From Thiobacillus sp. (GTDB lineage Bacteria; Pseudomonadota; Gammaproteobacteria; Burkholderiales; Thiobacillaceae), in NCBI GenBank assembly GCA_018780025.1, contig JADMKH010000040.1, positions 1 through 15,716 on the forward strand: DNA of 15,716 nt, read 5' to 3'. The position numbers were made by a program, and so were the translations under genes. Under the pieces are notes generated by a model that worked only from the letters and a program-made list of their open reading frames with translations, did no database searches and was not told the DNA's origin. Of this stretch, positions 1-7,133 are shown in pieces (within the stretch, counting starts at the first letter, position 1; each line of letters starts with the position of its first letter).

Positions 1-1
1 G

Positions 2-1096
2 GCGTTCTATTTCAACCCGAAGTTTGTCGACACCCTCTCGCTGGCGCAGACGCAGTTCGTGCTGGCGCACGAAGCGATGCACTGCGCCATGGGTCATCCC
101 CACCGCCGCAATCATCGCGTCAAACGGCGCTGGGACGTGGCCTGCGACCACGCGGTCAACCTGATGCTGATCGAGGAAGGCCTGAAGCCACCGTTGCATG
201 GCATTCTGGCCGACCAGAATTACGAGACCCTGTCGGCGGAAGAAATCTACCCGCTGATACCGGAAGACACGCCGGAAGAATCCTTCGACCAGCACCTGTT
301 CGACAGCGACAACGAACAAGGCGGCAGTCCCGACGAAAACGAGCGTCAGGACGACCCCGAGGGCAGCGAAGCGGGCGGCCAGGGCAAGGAAGGCAAAAGT
401 GAAGCCGAGCAGCAGCAGGGTAGCGGCAGCCAGGCTTCGCAAAAGCCGAACGAGTTGTCGCCCAGCGAGCGCGAAGAACTGTCCGAACAATGGAAAAACC
501 GCCTCGCCGCTGCTGCCCAGGCGGCGCGCCAGGCCGGCAAGCTGTCGCAGTCGATGATGCGCTGGGTCGACGGCCTGCTGGCGCCCAGCCTGCCGTGGCG
601 TGCGCTGCTGGCGCGCTTCTTTGCGGTCAACCAGCGCGACGATTACTCGTGGCGCCGGCCGTCGCGGCGCGAAGGCGATGCGTTGCTGCCACGGCTGTCG
701 AGCGAAGGGCTGGAAGTCATCGCGGCAATCGACACCAGCGGTTCGATCAGCGACGACGAACTGCGCCAATTCGTCACCGAACTCGACGCCTTGAAGGGCC
801 AGGTGCGCGCCAAGGTCACGCTGCTGGCCTGCGACAACCACGTGGCTGAAAACGCGCCGTGGGAATACGAGCCGTGGGACACCATGCAGCTGCCTACAGA
901 TATCGAAGGCGGCGGCGGCACCGATTTTCGCCCGGTGTTCGACTGGGTCGAGCACGAAAATCGTAGCCCCAACATGCTGGTGTATTTCACCGATGGTGAG
1001 GGCGAGTTTCCCAAGCTACCGCCCAACTATCCGGTGATCTGGCTGGTCAAGGGCAAGGGCGGGGTGCCATGGGGCGAGCGGGTGCAACTCAATTGA
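2..1096 (+). CDS. Putative metallopeptidase / VWA-like protein (DUF2201 type), 5' truncated
   Basis: The reading frame is open to the left edge, so the true start lies outside the window; 364 residues are visible. A zinc-protease-like HEAMH motif (HExxH) sits at visible residues 23-27, followed by a histidine/arginine-rich stretch and a conserved-looking WDVACDHAVN segment. Next comes a low-complexity linker rich in Glu, Gln, Gly and Ser (roughly residues 105-160). The C-terminal half is a VWA-like domain with a metal-ion (MIDAS) motif DTSGS at about residue 244, a GGGGTDF segment supplying the MIDAS threonine, and FTDGEG near the end. This order matches the COG3864/DUF2201 family, usually encoded next to a MoxR-type AAA+ ATPase. 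Such a partner would be expected upstream, outside the window. Substrate and physiological role are unknown. The stop codon lies inside the following hslO gene, implying translational coupling. Confidence 0.85.
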   Translation, partial: AFYFNPKFVDTLSLAQTQFVLAHEAMHCAMGHPHRRNHRVKRRWDVACDHAVNLMLIEEGLKPPLHGILADQNYETLSAEEIYPLIPEDTPEESFDQHLFDSDNEQGGSPDENERQDDPEGSEAGGQGKEGKSEAEQQQGSGSQASQKPNELSPSEREELSEQWKNRLAAAAQAARQAGKLSQSMMRWVDGLLAPSLPWRALLARFFAVNQRDDYSWRRPSRREGDALLPRLSSEGLEVIAAIDTSGSISDDELRQFVTELDALKGQVRAKVTLLACDNHVAENAPWEYEPWDTMQLPTDIEGGGGTDFRPVFDWVEHENRSPNMLVYFTDGEGEFPKLPPNYPVIWLVKGKGGVPWGERVQLN

Positions 1097-1950
1097 GCGC
1101 GCCAGATACACAACCCAACCGGGTGCGCAGTTTTCTATTCGAGCAGCTCGATATTCGCGGCGCCTGGGTGCAACTCGGTCCCGCCTGGCGCGAGATGACG
1201 GCGGGGCGGGATTATGCTGAACCGGTTCACGAACTGTTAGGCCAACTGGCAGCGGTCACCGCCTTGGTTTCCGGTAATCTGAAACAGGCCGGGCGGCTGA
1301 CCTTTCAGCTGCGCGGCGAGGGTGCGGTGTCGCTGCTGGTGATGGATTGCGATGAGCAATTGCGGCTGCGCGGCATGGCGCGTGCAGTGCCGGATTTGGC
1401 GGCGGGCAGTTTGCCCACCTTGCTGGGGGCGGGTTCGCTCACGCTGACGCTTGACCAGGCCGGGATGCACCAGCCTTACCAGAGTCACGTGCCGCTGCAG
1501 GGCGAATCGCTGGCCGGGGTGTTCGAGCATTACCTCGCGCAGTCCGAACAAGCGCCTACCCGGCTGTGGCTGGCGGCCAACCACGAGACGGCGGCGGGGC
1601 TGTTTTTGCAGGCGTTGCCAGGCGCCGCCCTGCGCGATGCCGATGGCTGGAACCGGGTGCAGATGCTGGCCGACACCGTGCGGGCAGACGAATTGCTCGA
1701 ACTGGGTTCGATCAAACTGATCGAGCGCCTGTTCGCGGAAGAGGATGTGCGGGTATACGACCCGCGTCCGGTCAGCTATCACTGCCCCTATGATATGAAC
1801 AAGATTCAGGCCATGTTGCGCAGCGTCGGCCAGACGGAATGTGATGCCATCATCGCGGACCAGGGTGAGATCCGGGTCCACGACGACATCTGCAACCACG
1901 AATATGTGCTGGATGCGGCGGCCGTGGCCGCGCTTTTTAAATCAACCTGA
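1069..1950 (+). CDS. hslO: Hsp33-like redox chaperone with degenerate zinc centre
   Basis: The 293-residue product matches Hsp33, the cytoplasmic holdase switched on by oxidation, over its whole length. The N-terminal core begins FLFEQLDIRGAWVQL, and DEQLRLRGMAR and the EEDVRVYDPRPVSY hinge follow. The family normally binds zinc through CxC and CxxC pairs near the C-terminus. Here the first pair reads C239-P-Y241 and the second D272-D-I-C275, so two of the four cysteines are replaced. Histidines 238, 271 and 277 and aspartates 272 and 273 lie nearby. Other cysteines are C94 and C258. Start: ATG at 1069 is preceded by a G-rich stretch (AAGGGCGGGG) and overlaps the upstream gene by 28 bases; TTG at 1093 is an alternative. 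Family membership is clear; canonical redox switching is doubtful. Confidence 0.88.
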   Translation: MGRAGATQLSAPDTQPNRVRSFLFEQLDIRGAWVQLGPAWREMTAGRDYAEPVHELLGQLAAVTALVSGNLKQAGRLTFQLRGEGAVSLLVMDCDEQLRLRGMARAVPDLAAGSLPTLLGAGSLTLTLDQAGMHQPYQSHVPLQGESLAGVFEHYLAQSEQAPTRLWLAANHETAAGLFLQALPGAALRDADGWNRVQMLADTVRADELLELGSIKLIERLFAEEDVRVYDPRPVSYHCPYDMNKIQAMLRSVGQTECDAIIADQGEIRVHDDICNHEYVLDAAAVAALFKST

Positions 1951-1961
1951 AAGGAAGCCTG

Positions 1962-2246
1962 ATGCGAACAGGATGGATGCTGCTGGGATGGCTGGCACTG
2001 TCGGGGAGTGCGTTGGCTGATGGCGAGCGTTATCAGGCCCTGCCGCTGGCCGGTGCCGAAGGGAGCAAGGGCGGCGCGCGTGCGTTCATCCTCGACACCC
2101 GCGACGGCCATGTCTGGATCTGGAGCGAAAACGAATTGATCACCGCGCCGGATGGCCGCCGTCGCTACGGCGCAGGCTTTATCTATCAGGGCAAGCTGCG
2201 TCCGGGTAGCCAGCCCGGCGAGATGATCGAGCAGCAGGTCAAGTAG
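1962..2246 (+). CDS. Small exported protein of unknown function
   Basis: A 94-residue protein begins with a clear Sec signal peptide: hydrophobic stretch WMLLGWLALSGSALA with probable cleavage between A19 and D20. The mature part is about 75 residues, without cysteines or membrane segments. It contains AFILDTRDGHVWIW, a 'DTrdGhvW' pattern I associate with small beta-strand-rich periplasmic proteins. A good ribosome binding site (AAGGAA, 1951-1956) precedes the ATG. The gene starts 11 bases after the hslO stop, so it is probably cotranscribed with hslO. I do not recognise a named family. A periplasmic location is inferred from the signal peptide, and no role in the adjoining pilus locus can be shown. 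Confidence 0.75.
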   Translation: MRTGWMLLGWLALSGSALADGERYQALPLAGAEGSKGGARAFILDTRDGHVWIWSENELITAPDGRRRYGAGFIYQGKLRPGSQPGEMIEQQVK

Positions 2247-2372
2247 CGTGTCGTCAAGCACGCAATGGTCCTGTGTGCAGTGGGTCAGGCTTGACAGATT
2301 GTGTCAGCCGTCCCGAAGCAAAACGGCAATTACCTGATTTGATGCCTTATTCGCTTAAGGCAATGGCTGTCC
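2247..2372 (+). promoter_or_regulatory. Probable regulatory region upstream of mshE
   Basis: This gap separates the hslO group from the pilus genes and probably carries the mshE promoter. A perfect 7-base-pair inverted repeat, TGCCTTA / TAAGGCA with a 6-base loop, lies at 2343-2362. Its right arm contains the only purine-rich Shine-Dalgarno-like tract (TAAGG) before the ATG at 2373. A second short dyad, TGACA-N5-TGTCA (2292-2306), overlaps a perfect -35-like TTGACA at 2291-2296, but no convincing -10 hexamer follows at normal spacing. A weak GCGTG/CACGC dyad (2246-2263) lacks a T-run and is not a good terminator. The promoter call is inference. Confidence 0.35.
2343..2362 (+). repeat. Inverted repeat (potential hairpin) upstream of mshE
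   Basis: The arms TGCCTTA (2343-2349) and TAAGGCA (2356-2362) are perfectly complementary across a TTCGCT loop, ending 10 bases before the ATG at 2373. It could be an RNA hairpin that masks the TAAGG ribosome binding tract, or a DNA operator. There is no following T-tract, so an intrinsic terminator is unlikely. Confidence 0.5.
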
Positions 2373-4169
2373 ATGCCGATATGTCTTGATACCGACAAGA
2401 TAATTCTCACATTACCCCGACCCAACATGCAGACTGCGTCAGCCCCGCCTCCCGCCGCGCATCCTACGCGCCAGAAAATTCGCCTGGGCGATTTGCTGGT
2501 TCAGCAAAAAGTGATTTCCAGTGCCGATCTGGAAGTTGCGCTGGTGACACAGAAAAAAAGCGGCCGCCGACTTGGGCGGGTGATTGTTGAAAGCGGGATG
2601 GCGGGAGAAAACGACATTGCCCAGGCGTTGGCGCGGCAACTGTCCATCCCTTTCGTTGACTTGCAGAAATTCAGTCCGGAAGCAGCCATCCTGCAGTTGT
2701 TGCCGGAAACCCAGGCGCGACGTTTTCGCGCTATCCCGCTGGCGCGAAGAGACGGCGATATTTTTGTGGGGATGGCCGACCCCACGGACCTGTCTGCTTA
2801 CGATGAAGTGGCCCGGCTTATCCAGGAAGGCATCCAGCTTGCGGTCGTTTCAGAAGGCGACTTGCTGGCGGCAATCGACCGGCTCTATCGGCGCACCGAC
2901 GACATTCATGGCCTGACCGAGGAACTCGCGCGCGACATGGGCGAGACCGAGGCCAGCATCATCGGCCTCGAAGCGCTGGGCGAGGGTCAGGCCGATGCGC
3001 CGGTGGTGCGCTTGCTGCAAACGCTGTTCGAGGATGCGCTGCAGGTGAACGCTTCCGACATGCACATCGAGCCGCAGGAAAAGCAGCTGGCTATCCGTTT
3101 CCGGATTGATGGCGTGCTGCATCCGCAGACCCAGGCCGATCTCAAGATCGCACCGGCACTGGCCTTGCGTCTGAAAATCGTGTCCGGGCTGGATATTTCC
3201 GAAAAGCGCCTGCCGCAGGATGGACGATTTGCGGTCAAGGTGCGCGGTCGCACGGTCGATGTGCGGCTGTCCACCATGCCCACGCAATATGGCGAGTCGG
3301 TGGTGATGCGCCTGCTGAGCCAGGGCGACAATCCCCATACCCTCGACAGCCTCGGCATGCCGCCCGACATGCTCGAACGTTTTCGCGCCATCCTGCACCG
3401 CCCCAATGGCCTGGTGATGGTGACCGGCCCCACCGGCAGCGGTAAAACCACCACGCTGTATGCCGCGCTGGGGGAACTCAATGAGCCGGGCACCAAGATC
3501 ATCACCGTCGAAGACCCGGTGGAATACCGGCTGCCCGGCGTCATCCAGGTGCAGGCGAACGAAAAGATCGACCTCAGTTTTTCCCGCGTGCTGCGCGCCA
3601 TCCTGCGCCAGGACCCGGACGTAATCCTGGTCGGCGAGATGCGCGACCCGGAAACGGCGCAGATCGCGCTTCGCGCCGCCATGACGGGCCACCTCGTGCT
3701 GTCCACCCTGCATACCAACGATGCCGCGTCCACGCCGGTTCGCCTGCTCGATATGGGCGTGCCCGCATTCATGGTGGCGACTTCCGTGCAGGGCGTGCTG
3801 GCGCAGCGGCTCATGCGCAAGGTATGCGGTAACTGCAAGGCGCCCCATCCCCTGACGCCGCAGGAACGCGTTTGGCTCGGCCGGGCGAAAACCGATGCTC
3901 AAGGAGAAGAAGACTACGTTGCGGGTGCGGGTTGTGACCGTTGCCACGGCACCGGCTATGCCGGACGCCGCGCCATTCATGAATTACTTGAAATCAACAC
4001 CACCCTGGCGGAAAGCCTGGGACGCAATGATCCCGCCCATTTTGTGGCTGCGGCACGTGCGGCGATGGCGGGCCATACCTTGCGCGATCAGGCCATTGCG
4101 CTGGCGCGGGCGGGCGTGACTTCGCTGGCCGAGGCCATGCGGGTGAGTGCGCAGGATGAAACCAGCTGA
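2373..4169 (+). CDS. mshE: MSHA pilus assembly ATPase MshE (GspE/PilB family)
   Basis: This is the cytoplasmic hexameric ATPase that powers pilus polymerisation. The N-terminal MshEN domain carries the two 24-residue motifs known from Vibrio MshE to bind cyclic di-GMP: residues 37-60 (beginning RLGDLL, ending VTQ) and 66-89 (beginning RLGRVI, ending ARQ), separated by the family's five-residue spacer. The ATPase core has Walker A GPTGSGKT at 352-359 and a Walker B region VILVGE at 417-422. It also has an HTNDA segment and a zinc-binding four-cysteine module at C485/C488 and C521/C524. The length of 598 residues is normal. The start is uncertain: ATG 2373 is the longest, while ATG 2427 would drop 18 poorly conserved-looking residues and has no evident ribosome binding site. 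The stop overlaps the mshG start by one base. Pilus activity is probably c-di-GMP-controlled. Confidence 0.95.
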   Translation: MPICLDTDKIILTLPRPNMQTASAPPPAAHPTRQKIRLGDLLVQQKVISSADLEVALVTQKKSGRRLGRVIVESGMAGENDIAQALARQLSIPFVDLQKFSPEAAILQLLPETQARRFRAIPLARRDGDIFVGMADPTDLSAYDEVARLIQEGIQLAVVSEGDLLAAIDRLYRRTDDIHGLTEELARDMGETEASIIGLEALGEGQADAPVVRLLQTLFEDALQVNASDMHIEPQEKQLAIRFRIDGVLHPQTQADLKIAPALALRLKIVSGLDISEKRLPQDGRFAVKVRGRTVDVRLSTMPTQYGESVVMRLLSQGDNPHTLDSLGMPPDMLERFRAILHRPNGLVMVTGPTGSGKTTTLYAALGELNEPGTKIITVEDPVEYRLPGVIQVQANEKIDLSFSRVLRAILRQDPDVILVGEMRDPETAQIALRAAMTGHLVLSTLHTNDAASTPVRLLDMGVPAFMVATSVQGVLAQRLMRKVCGNCKAPHPLTPQERVWLGRAKTDAQGEEDYVAGAGCDRCHGTGYAGRRAIHELLEINTTLAESLGRNDPAHFVAAARAAMAGHTLRDQAIALARAGVTSLAEAMRVSAQDETS

Positions 4170-5395
4170 TGCTGCGCTTTAGCTATACTGGCCGCTCTCC
4201 GGGCGGCGAAAAGACGCAGGGCATTCTGGAGGCAGACAGTGCAGCCGACTGTGCGAGCCGTCTGCTGAAAAATGGCATTTCGCCCGTCAACATCAGCGAA
4301 ACCAGCCAAACCGAGCGCCGCGATGCAGGTCAAGGGGGCGTGAACCTCTTCGCGCCCACCGTCAAAGCCATCGACGTGCAGCTGTTTTCGCGTCAGCTCT
4401 ATACCTTGATGCGGGCCGGCGTTCCCATACTACGGTCGCTGTCCGGACTCATCGAATCGATGAGCAATGCGGCTTTTGCCCGGGTGATCGTCTCTTTGAA
4501 GGACTCGCTTGAATCCGGACGCGATTTATCGACGTCCATGCGTCAGCATCCTGAGGTTTTTTCGCCTTTCTACGTCGCGATGGTGCGGGTGGGCGAAGCG
4601 ACCGGGCGGCTGGACGAAATCTTTCTGCGGATGTTCGAGCATCTCGAGTTCGAACGCGAAACCCGTTCCCGCATCAAGGAAGCCCTGCGCTACCCGACCT
4701 TTGTGCTGATTGCCATGGTGGTTGCGATTGCCGTAATCAATGTGTTCGTCATTCCAGCCTTCGCCAAGGTGTATGCCGGCCTGAATGCCGAGTTGCCGTT
4801 GATGACCAAAATTCTCATCGAGTCTTCGCGCATTACGCTGGCGTATGGCTGGTTCCTGCTGGCGGGGCTGGTGTTGGCCGTTGCGGGCTTTCGCCTGTGG
4901 CGGGCCAGTGATGAAGGCCGTCTGGTCTGGGATCGCTTCAAGCTGCGCATTCCCCTGACGGGTTCGATCGTGCTGCGAAGCACGCTCGCCCGTTTTGCCC
5001 GCACCCTCGCGCTGTCGCTCAAGAGCGGCATTCCTGCTGCGCAAGCGCTTTCGGTGGTGGCAGAGGTGACCGACAACGCCTGGATTGCCTCGCGCATTCT
5101 GCAAATGCGTAACGGCATAGAGCGGGGCGAATCGATCCTGCGAACCGCGCAGACCGCAGCCGTGTTCAATCCGGTGGTGATGCAGATGATTGCCGTGGGC
5201 GAGGAAACCGGCAGCATCGATGAACTGATGCAGGAAGTGGCCGACATGTACGAGCGCGAGGTGGACTACGAAATCAAGACCCTGGCTGCGCGGATCGAAC
5301 CGCTCATCATTGCTGCCATGGGCGGCATTGTTCTGGTGCTGGCGCTGGGCGTGTTCCTGCCCATGTGGGATCTGGCGAGCGTGGCAATCAAGTGA
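4169..5395 (+). CDS. mshG: MSHA inner-membrane platform protein MshG (GspF/PilC family)
   Basis: The 408-residue protein has two type II secretion F domains. The first, at about residues 71-195, contains FSRQLYTLMRAGVP and VGEATGRLDEIF. The second, at about 275-395, contains the matching LKSGIPAAQAL and VGEETGSIDELM. Hydrophobic membrane segments follow the first domain (VLIAMVVAIAVINVFVIPAF), lie in the middle (WFLLAGLVLAVAGF) and close the protein (GGIVLVLALGVFLPMW). In the family this protein sits in the inner membrane, contacts the MshE hexamer and passes pilin subunits into the growing fibre. The ATG overlaps the mshE TGA by one base, so translation is coupled. The N-terminus (MLRFSYTGRSPGGEKTQGIL) is typical of the family. 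Confidence 0.95.
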   Translation: MLRFSYTGRSPGGEKTQGILEADSAADCASRLLKNGISPVNISETSQTERRDAGQGGVNLFAPTVKAIDVQLFSRQLYTLMRAGVPILRSLSGLIESMSNAAFARVIVSLKDSLESGRDLSTSMRQHPEVFSPFYVAMVRVGEATGRLDEIFLRMFEHLEFERETRSRIKEALRYPTFVLIAMVVAIAVINVFVIPAFAKVYAGLNAELPLMTKILIESSRITLAYGWFLLAGLVLAVAGFRLWRASDEGRLVWDRFKLRIPLTGSIVLRSTLARFARTLALSLKSGIPAAQALSVVAEVTDNAWIASRILQMRNGIERGESILRTAQTAAVFNPVVMQMIAVGEETGSIDELMQEVADMYEREVDYEIKTLAARIEPLIIAAMGGIVLVLALGVFLPMWDLASVAIK

Positions 5396-5514
5396 TTTCA
5401 ACGCTGATCCCTGTTTGGCTATCAAGTTTCCTCGATGCGGGCCGAAATACTGTATGAAGGTCGCCGAAATGGGCGGCGTCAACCGATAACCGTCCATATA
5501 ATCGAAAGATCTCC
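5396..5514 (+). promoter_or_regulatory. mshG-mshA intergenic region, possible mshA promoter
   Basis: A major pilin is usually expressed more than its assembly proteins, so a promoter is expected here. A perfect TATAAT lies at 5497-5502 but has no -35 match 16-18 bases upstream. If used, transcription would begin only about six bases before the mshA ATG, which argues against it as the sole start. An 8-base direct repeat, GCCGAAAT, occurs at 5441-5448 and 5463-5470, exactly 22 bases apart (about two helical turns), and could be an activator site. The ribosome binding site is weak (GAAAG, about 5503-5507). Confidence 0.3.
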
Positions 5515-6087
5515 ATGAAAACCAAACAGCACGGCTTCACCATGATCGAGTTGATCGTTGTCATCGTCATCCTCGGCATTCTTGCTGCGGTGGCCTTGCC
5601 GCGCTTCTCCAATATCCAGCGCGATGCGCGTATCGCCAAACTCAACGCCGCCCGCGGCGCGGTGCAGTCAGCCTCTGCCATGATTCACGGCACCGTGCTG
5701 GTTCGCGGCGGGGTGGCCGATGCAGCAGTCTGCCCGGGAACGGCGGTTACTGCCGACAACACCGCAACGGTGTGTACCGAGCATGGCATCGTCAACGTGA
5801 TCAACGGCTACCCGACAGCCAACCTCCCCGGTATTATCGATGCCGCTGGTTTGACCTCGACCTTCCCCGCAACTCAGGCAGCGATCACCGCAGAAGGTTA
5901 TTCCACCACTGACGATGGCCTCGTGACCGGTGCCGCGACCGGTGGCGCCGTGATCGGCTCGATAATCACCGTCCGGGTTATCGGCGGTACGGCCTCGGCC
6001 AACTGCTCGTTTACCTACAGCCCCTCCAGTGGCGGCGCAGCGAACTCGGCAGCGACGACCGGTGCTGTCGTGACGACCGGCTGCTAA
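5515..6087 (+). CDS. mshA: Major MSHA-type pilin MshA
   Basis: This 190-residue type IV prepilin has a short six-residue basic leader and a processing site between G7 and F8 (KQHG|FTMIEL), with the conserved Glu at mature position 5. The hydrophobic helix follows (IELIVVIVILGILAAVALPRF). A prepilin peptidase would cleave and N-methylate it; none is encoded in this window. The globular domain is rich in Ala, Thr and Gly and holds four cysteines at 73, 87, 164 and 190. The last is the C-terminal residue, so two disulfides (73-87 and 164-190) are plausible. Position right after mshG and before mshC, together with the long globular domain, supports major subunit rather than minor pilin. Confidence 0.92.
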   Translation: MKTKQHGFTMIELIVVIVILGILAAVALPRFSNIQRDARIAKLNAARGAVQSASAMIHGTVLVRGGVADAAVCPGTAVTADNTATVCTEHGIVNVINGYPTANLPGIIDAAGLTSTFPATQAAITAEGYSTTDDGLVTGAATGGAVIGSIITVRVIGGTASANCSFTYSPSSGGAANSAATTGAVVTTGC

Positions 6088-6094
6088 ATCGCGC

Positions 6095-6601
6095 ATGCCT
6101 GGCGACGGCGCCCGGCGCGGCGATGCAACACTGCCGTTTCCCGGTCGTTGTCGACCGCCCCAACGCGGTTTCAGCCTCGTCGAACTCATTCTTGTCATGG
6201 TCATCGCCGGCATTCTCGCGGCGGTGGCCGTGCCGCGTCTGATCGGGCGCAACAGCTTCGATAGTCGCGGCTTTACCGACCAGTTCGCTGCCACCGTGCG
6301 CTTTGCCCAGAAACTCGCCATCGCCCAGCGGCGCGACGTCTTTGTGCGTCTGACGCCCACCAATGCCACACTCTGTTACAACGCCACCGGGGCGTGTGTG
6401 GCGGCACCGGGGCCTGGCGGTGAAAAACCGTATACGGTCAGTGTGCCGGGTGGCGTGGCGATTGCCAGCCCGGTTGCCAGCCTGGCCTTTGATGCGGTCG
6501 GGCGCCCGGTTGGCATCACCGCTCCGCTCGATATCCAGATCAATGGCTCGGGTACCCATCATGTGTGGGTCGAGCGGGAAACCGGCTACGTCCATGACTG
6601 A
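6095..6601 (+). CDS. mshC: MSHA minor prepilin MshC (GspH-like)
   Basis: The 168-residue protein has a type IV prepilin signature, QRG|FSLVELILVMVIAGILAA, with processing after G25 and Glu at mature position 5. Downstream, DQFAATVRFAQKLAIAQRRDV is characteristic of GspH/MshC-type minor pilins, and two cysteines in LCYNATGAC could pair. The leader is unusually long at 25 residues and rich in Arg, Gly and Pro. I see no in-frame ATG, GTG or TTG that would give a short leader (a CTG at 6131 is possible), so ATG at 6095, eight bases after the mshA stop, is the likely start. The role is as a low-abundance subunit in the pilus-initiating tip. The last eight bases overlap mshD. Confidence 0.85.
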   Translation: MPGDGARRGDATLPFPGRCRPPQRGFSLVELILVMVIAGILAAVAVPRLIGRNSFDSRGFTDQFAATVRFAQKLAIAQRRDVFVRLTPTNATLCYNATGACVAAPGPGGEKPYTVSVPGGVAIASPVASLAFDAVGRPVGITAPLDIQINGSGTHHVWVERETGYVHD

Positions 6602-7133
6602 CGAACGCGGCCTCAGCCTGATCGAACTGCTGGTATTCATCGTGGTAGTCGGCGTGGCGGTGACCGGCGTGGTGTCGGTTTTCAGCCTGAACGCACGCTC
6701 GAGCGCCGATCCCATGGTGCGCAAGCAGGCGGTGGCCATTGCCGAATCCCTGCTGGAAGAAGTGCTGTCCAGGCCTTATACCTATTGCGATCCGGACGAT
6801 GCCAATGCCGAGTCGGCGAACAGCCCTGCCGATTGCGCGACGATCGTCGAGGCGACGGGTCCGGAAGCCGGGGAGACGCGCTATTCCAACCTCACGCCAT
6901 TCGACAACATCAACGATTACGACAGCTTTTCCATGACCGGCATCGACGATCTGACCGGCGCGGCTGTGGCGGGGCTGAATGCCTACACTGCGTCCGTTCA
7001 GGTTCAGCCGGCGGGTGCCTTCAATGGCATCCCCGCGGGCGAAACCCTGCTGGTGACGGTGAACGTGACCGGCCCCGGCAATCACCGTATCAGCTTGTCC
7101 GGCTATCGAACCCGCTATGCGCCGAATCTCTAG
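6594..7133 (+). CDS. mshD: MSHA minor prepilin MshD
   Basis: Starting at the ATG at 6594, which overlaps the mshC stop, the product has 179 residues. It begins MTDERG|LSLIELLVFIVVVGVAV, a short-leader prepilin signal with Leu at mature position 1 and Glu at position 5. The same frame is open further upstream but reads over mshC, so the longer form is rejected. SLLEEVLSRPYTYCDP after the helix is typical of MshD/GspI-type minor pilins. The remaining domain includes a short acidic, loop-rich middle and ends ISLSGYRTRYAPNL. A position between mshC and mshO matches the conserved mshC-D-O-P order. It overlaps mshO by 17 bases. Confidence 0.88.
   Translation: MTDERGLSLIELLVFIVVVGVAVTGVVSVFSLNARSSADPMVRKQAVAIAESLLEEVLSRPYTYCDPDDANAESANSPADCATIVEATGPEAGETRYSNLTPFDNINDYDSFSMTGIDDLTGAAVAGLNAYTASVQVQPAGAFNGIPAGETLLVTVNVTGPGNHRISLSGYRTRYAPNL

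Noticed and set aside
2291..2319. Perfect TTGACA as a sigma-70 promoter
   Set aside because: No -10-like hexamer lies 16-18 bases downstream, so it is not supportable as a promoter by itself.
2850..3980. Long antisense open frame (376 codons) opposite mshE
   Set aside because: It lies entirely over the conserved mshE coding sequence and its translation is low-complexity His/Arg/Gly-rich without domains, as expected of a shadow frame in GC-rich DNA.
4526..5497. Antisense open frame (323 codons) opposite mshG
   Set aside because: The product is rich in His, Arg and Gln with no recognisable motif, while the + strand encodes a full T2SSF-family protein.
6363..6593. Upstream extension of mshD in the same frame
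   Set aside because: It overlaps mshC, and the prepilin leader logic requires the start at 6594 just before the LSLIEL processing site.
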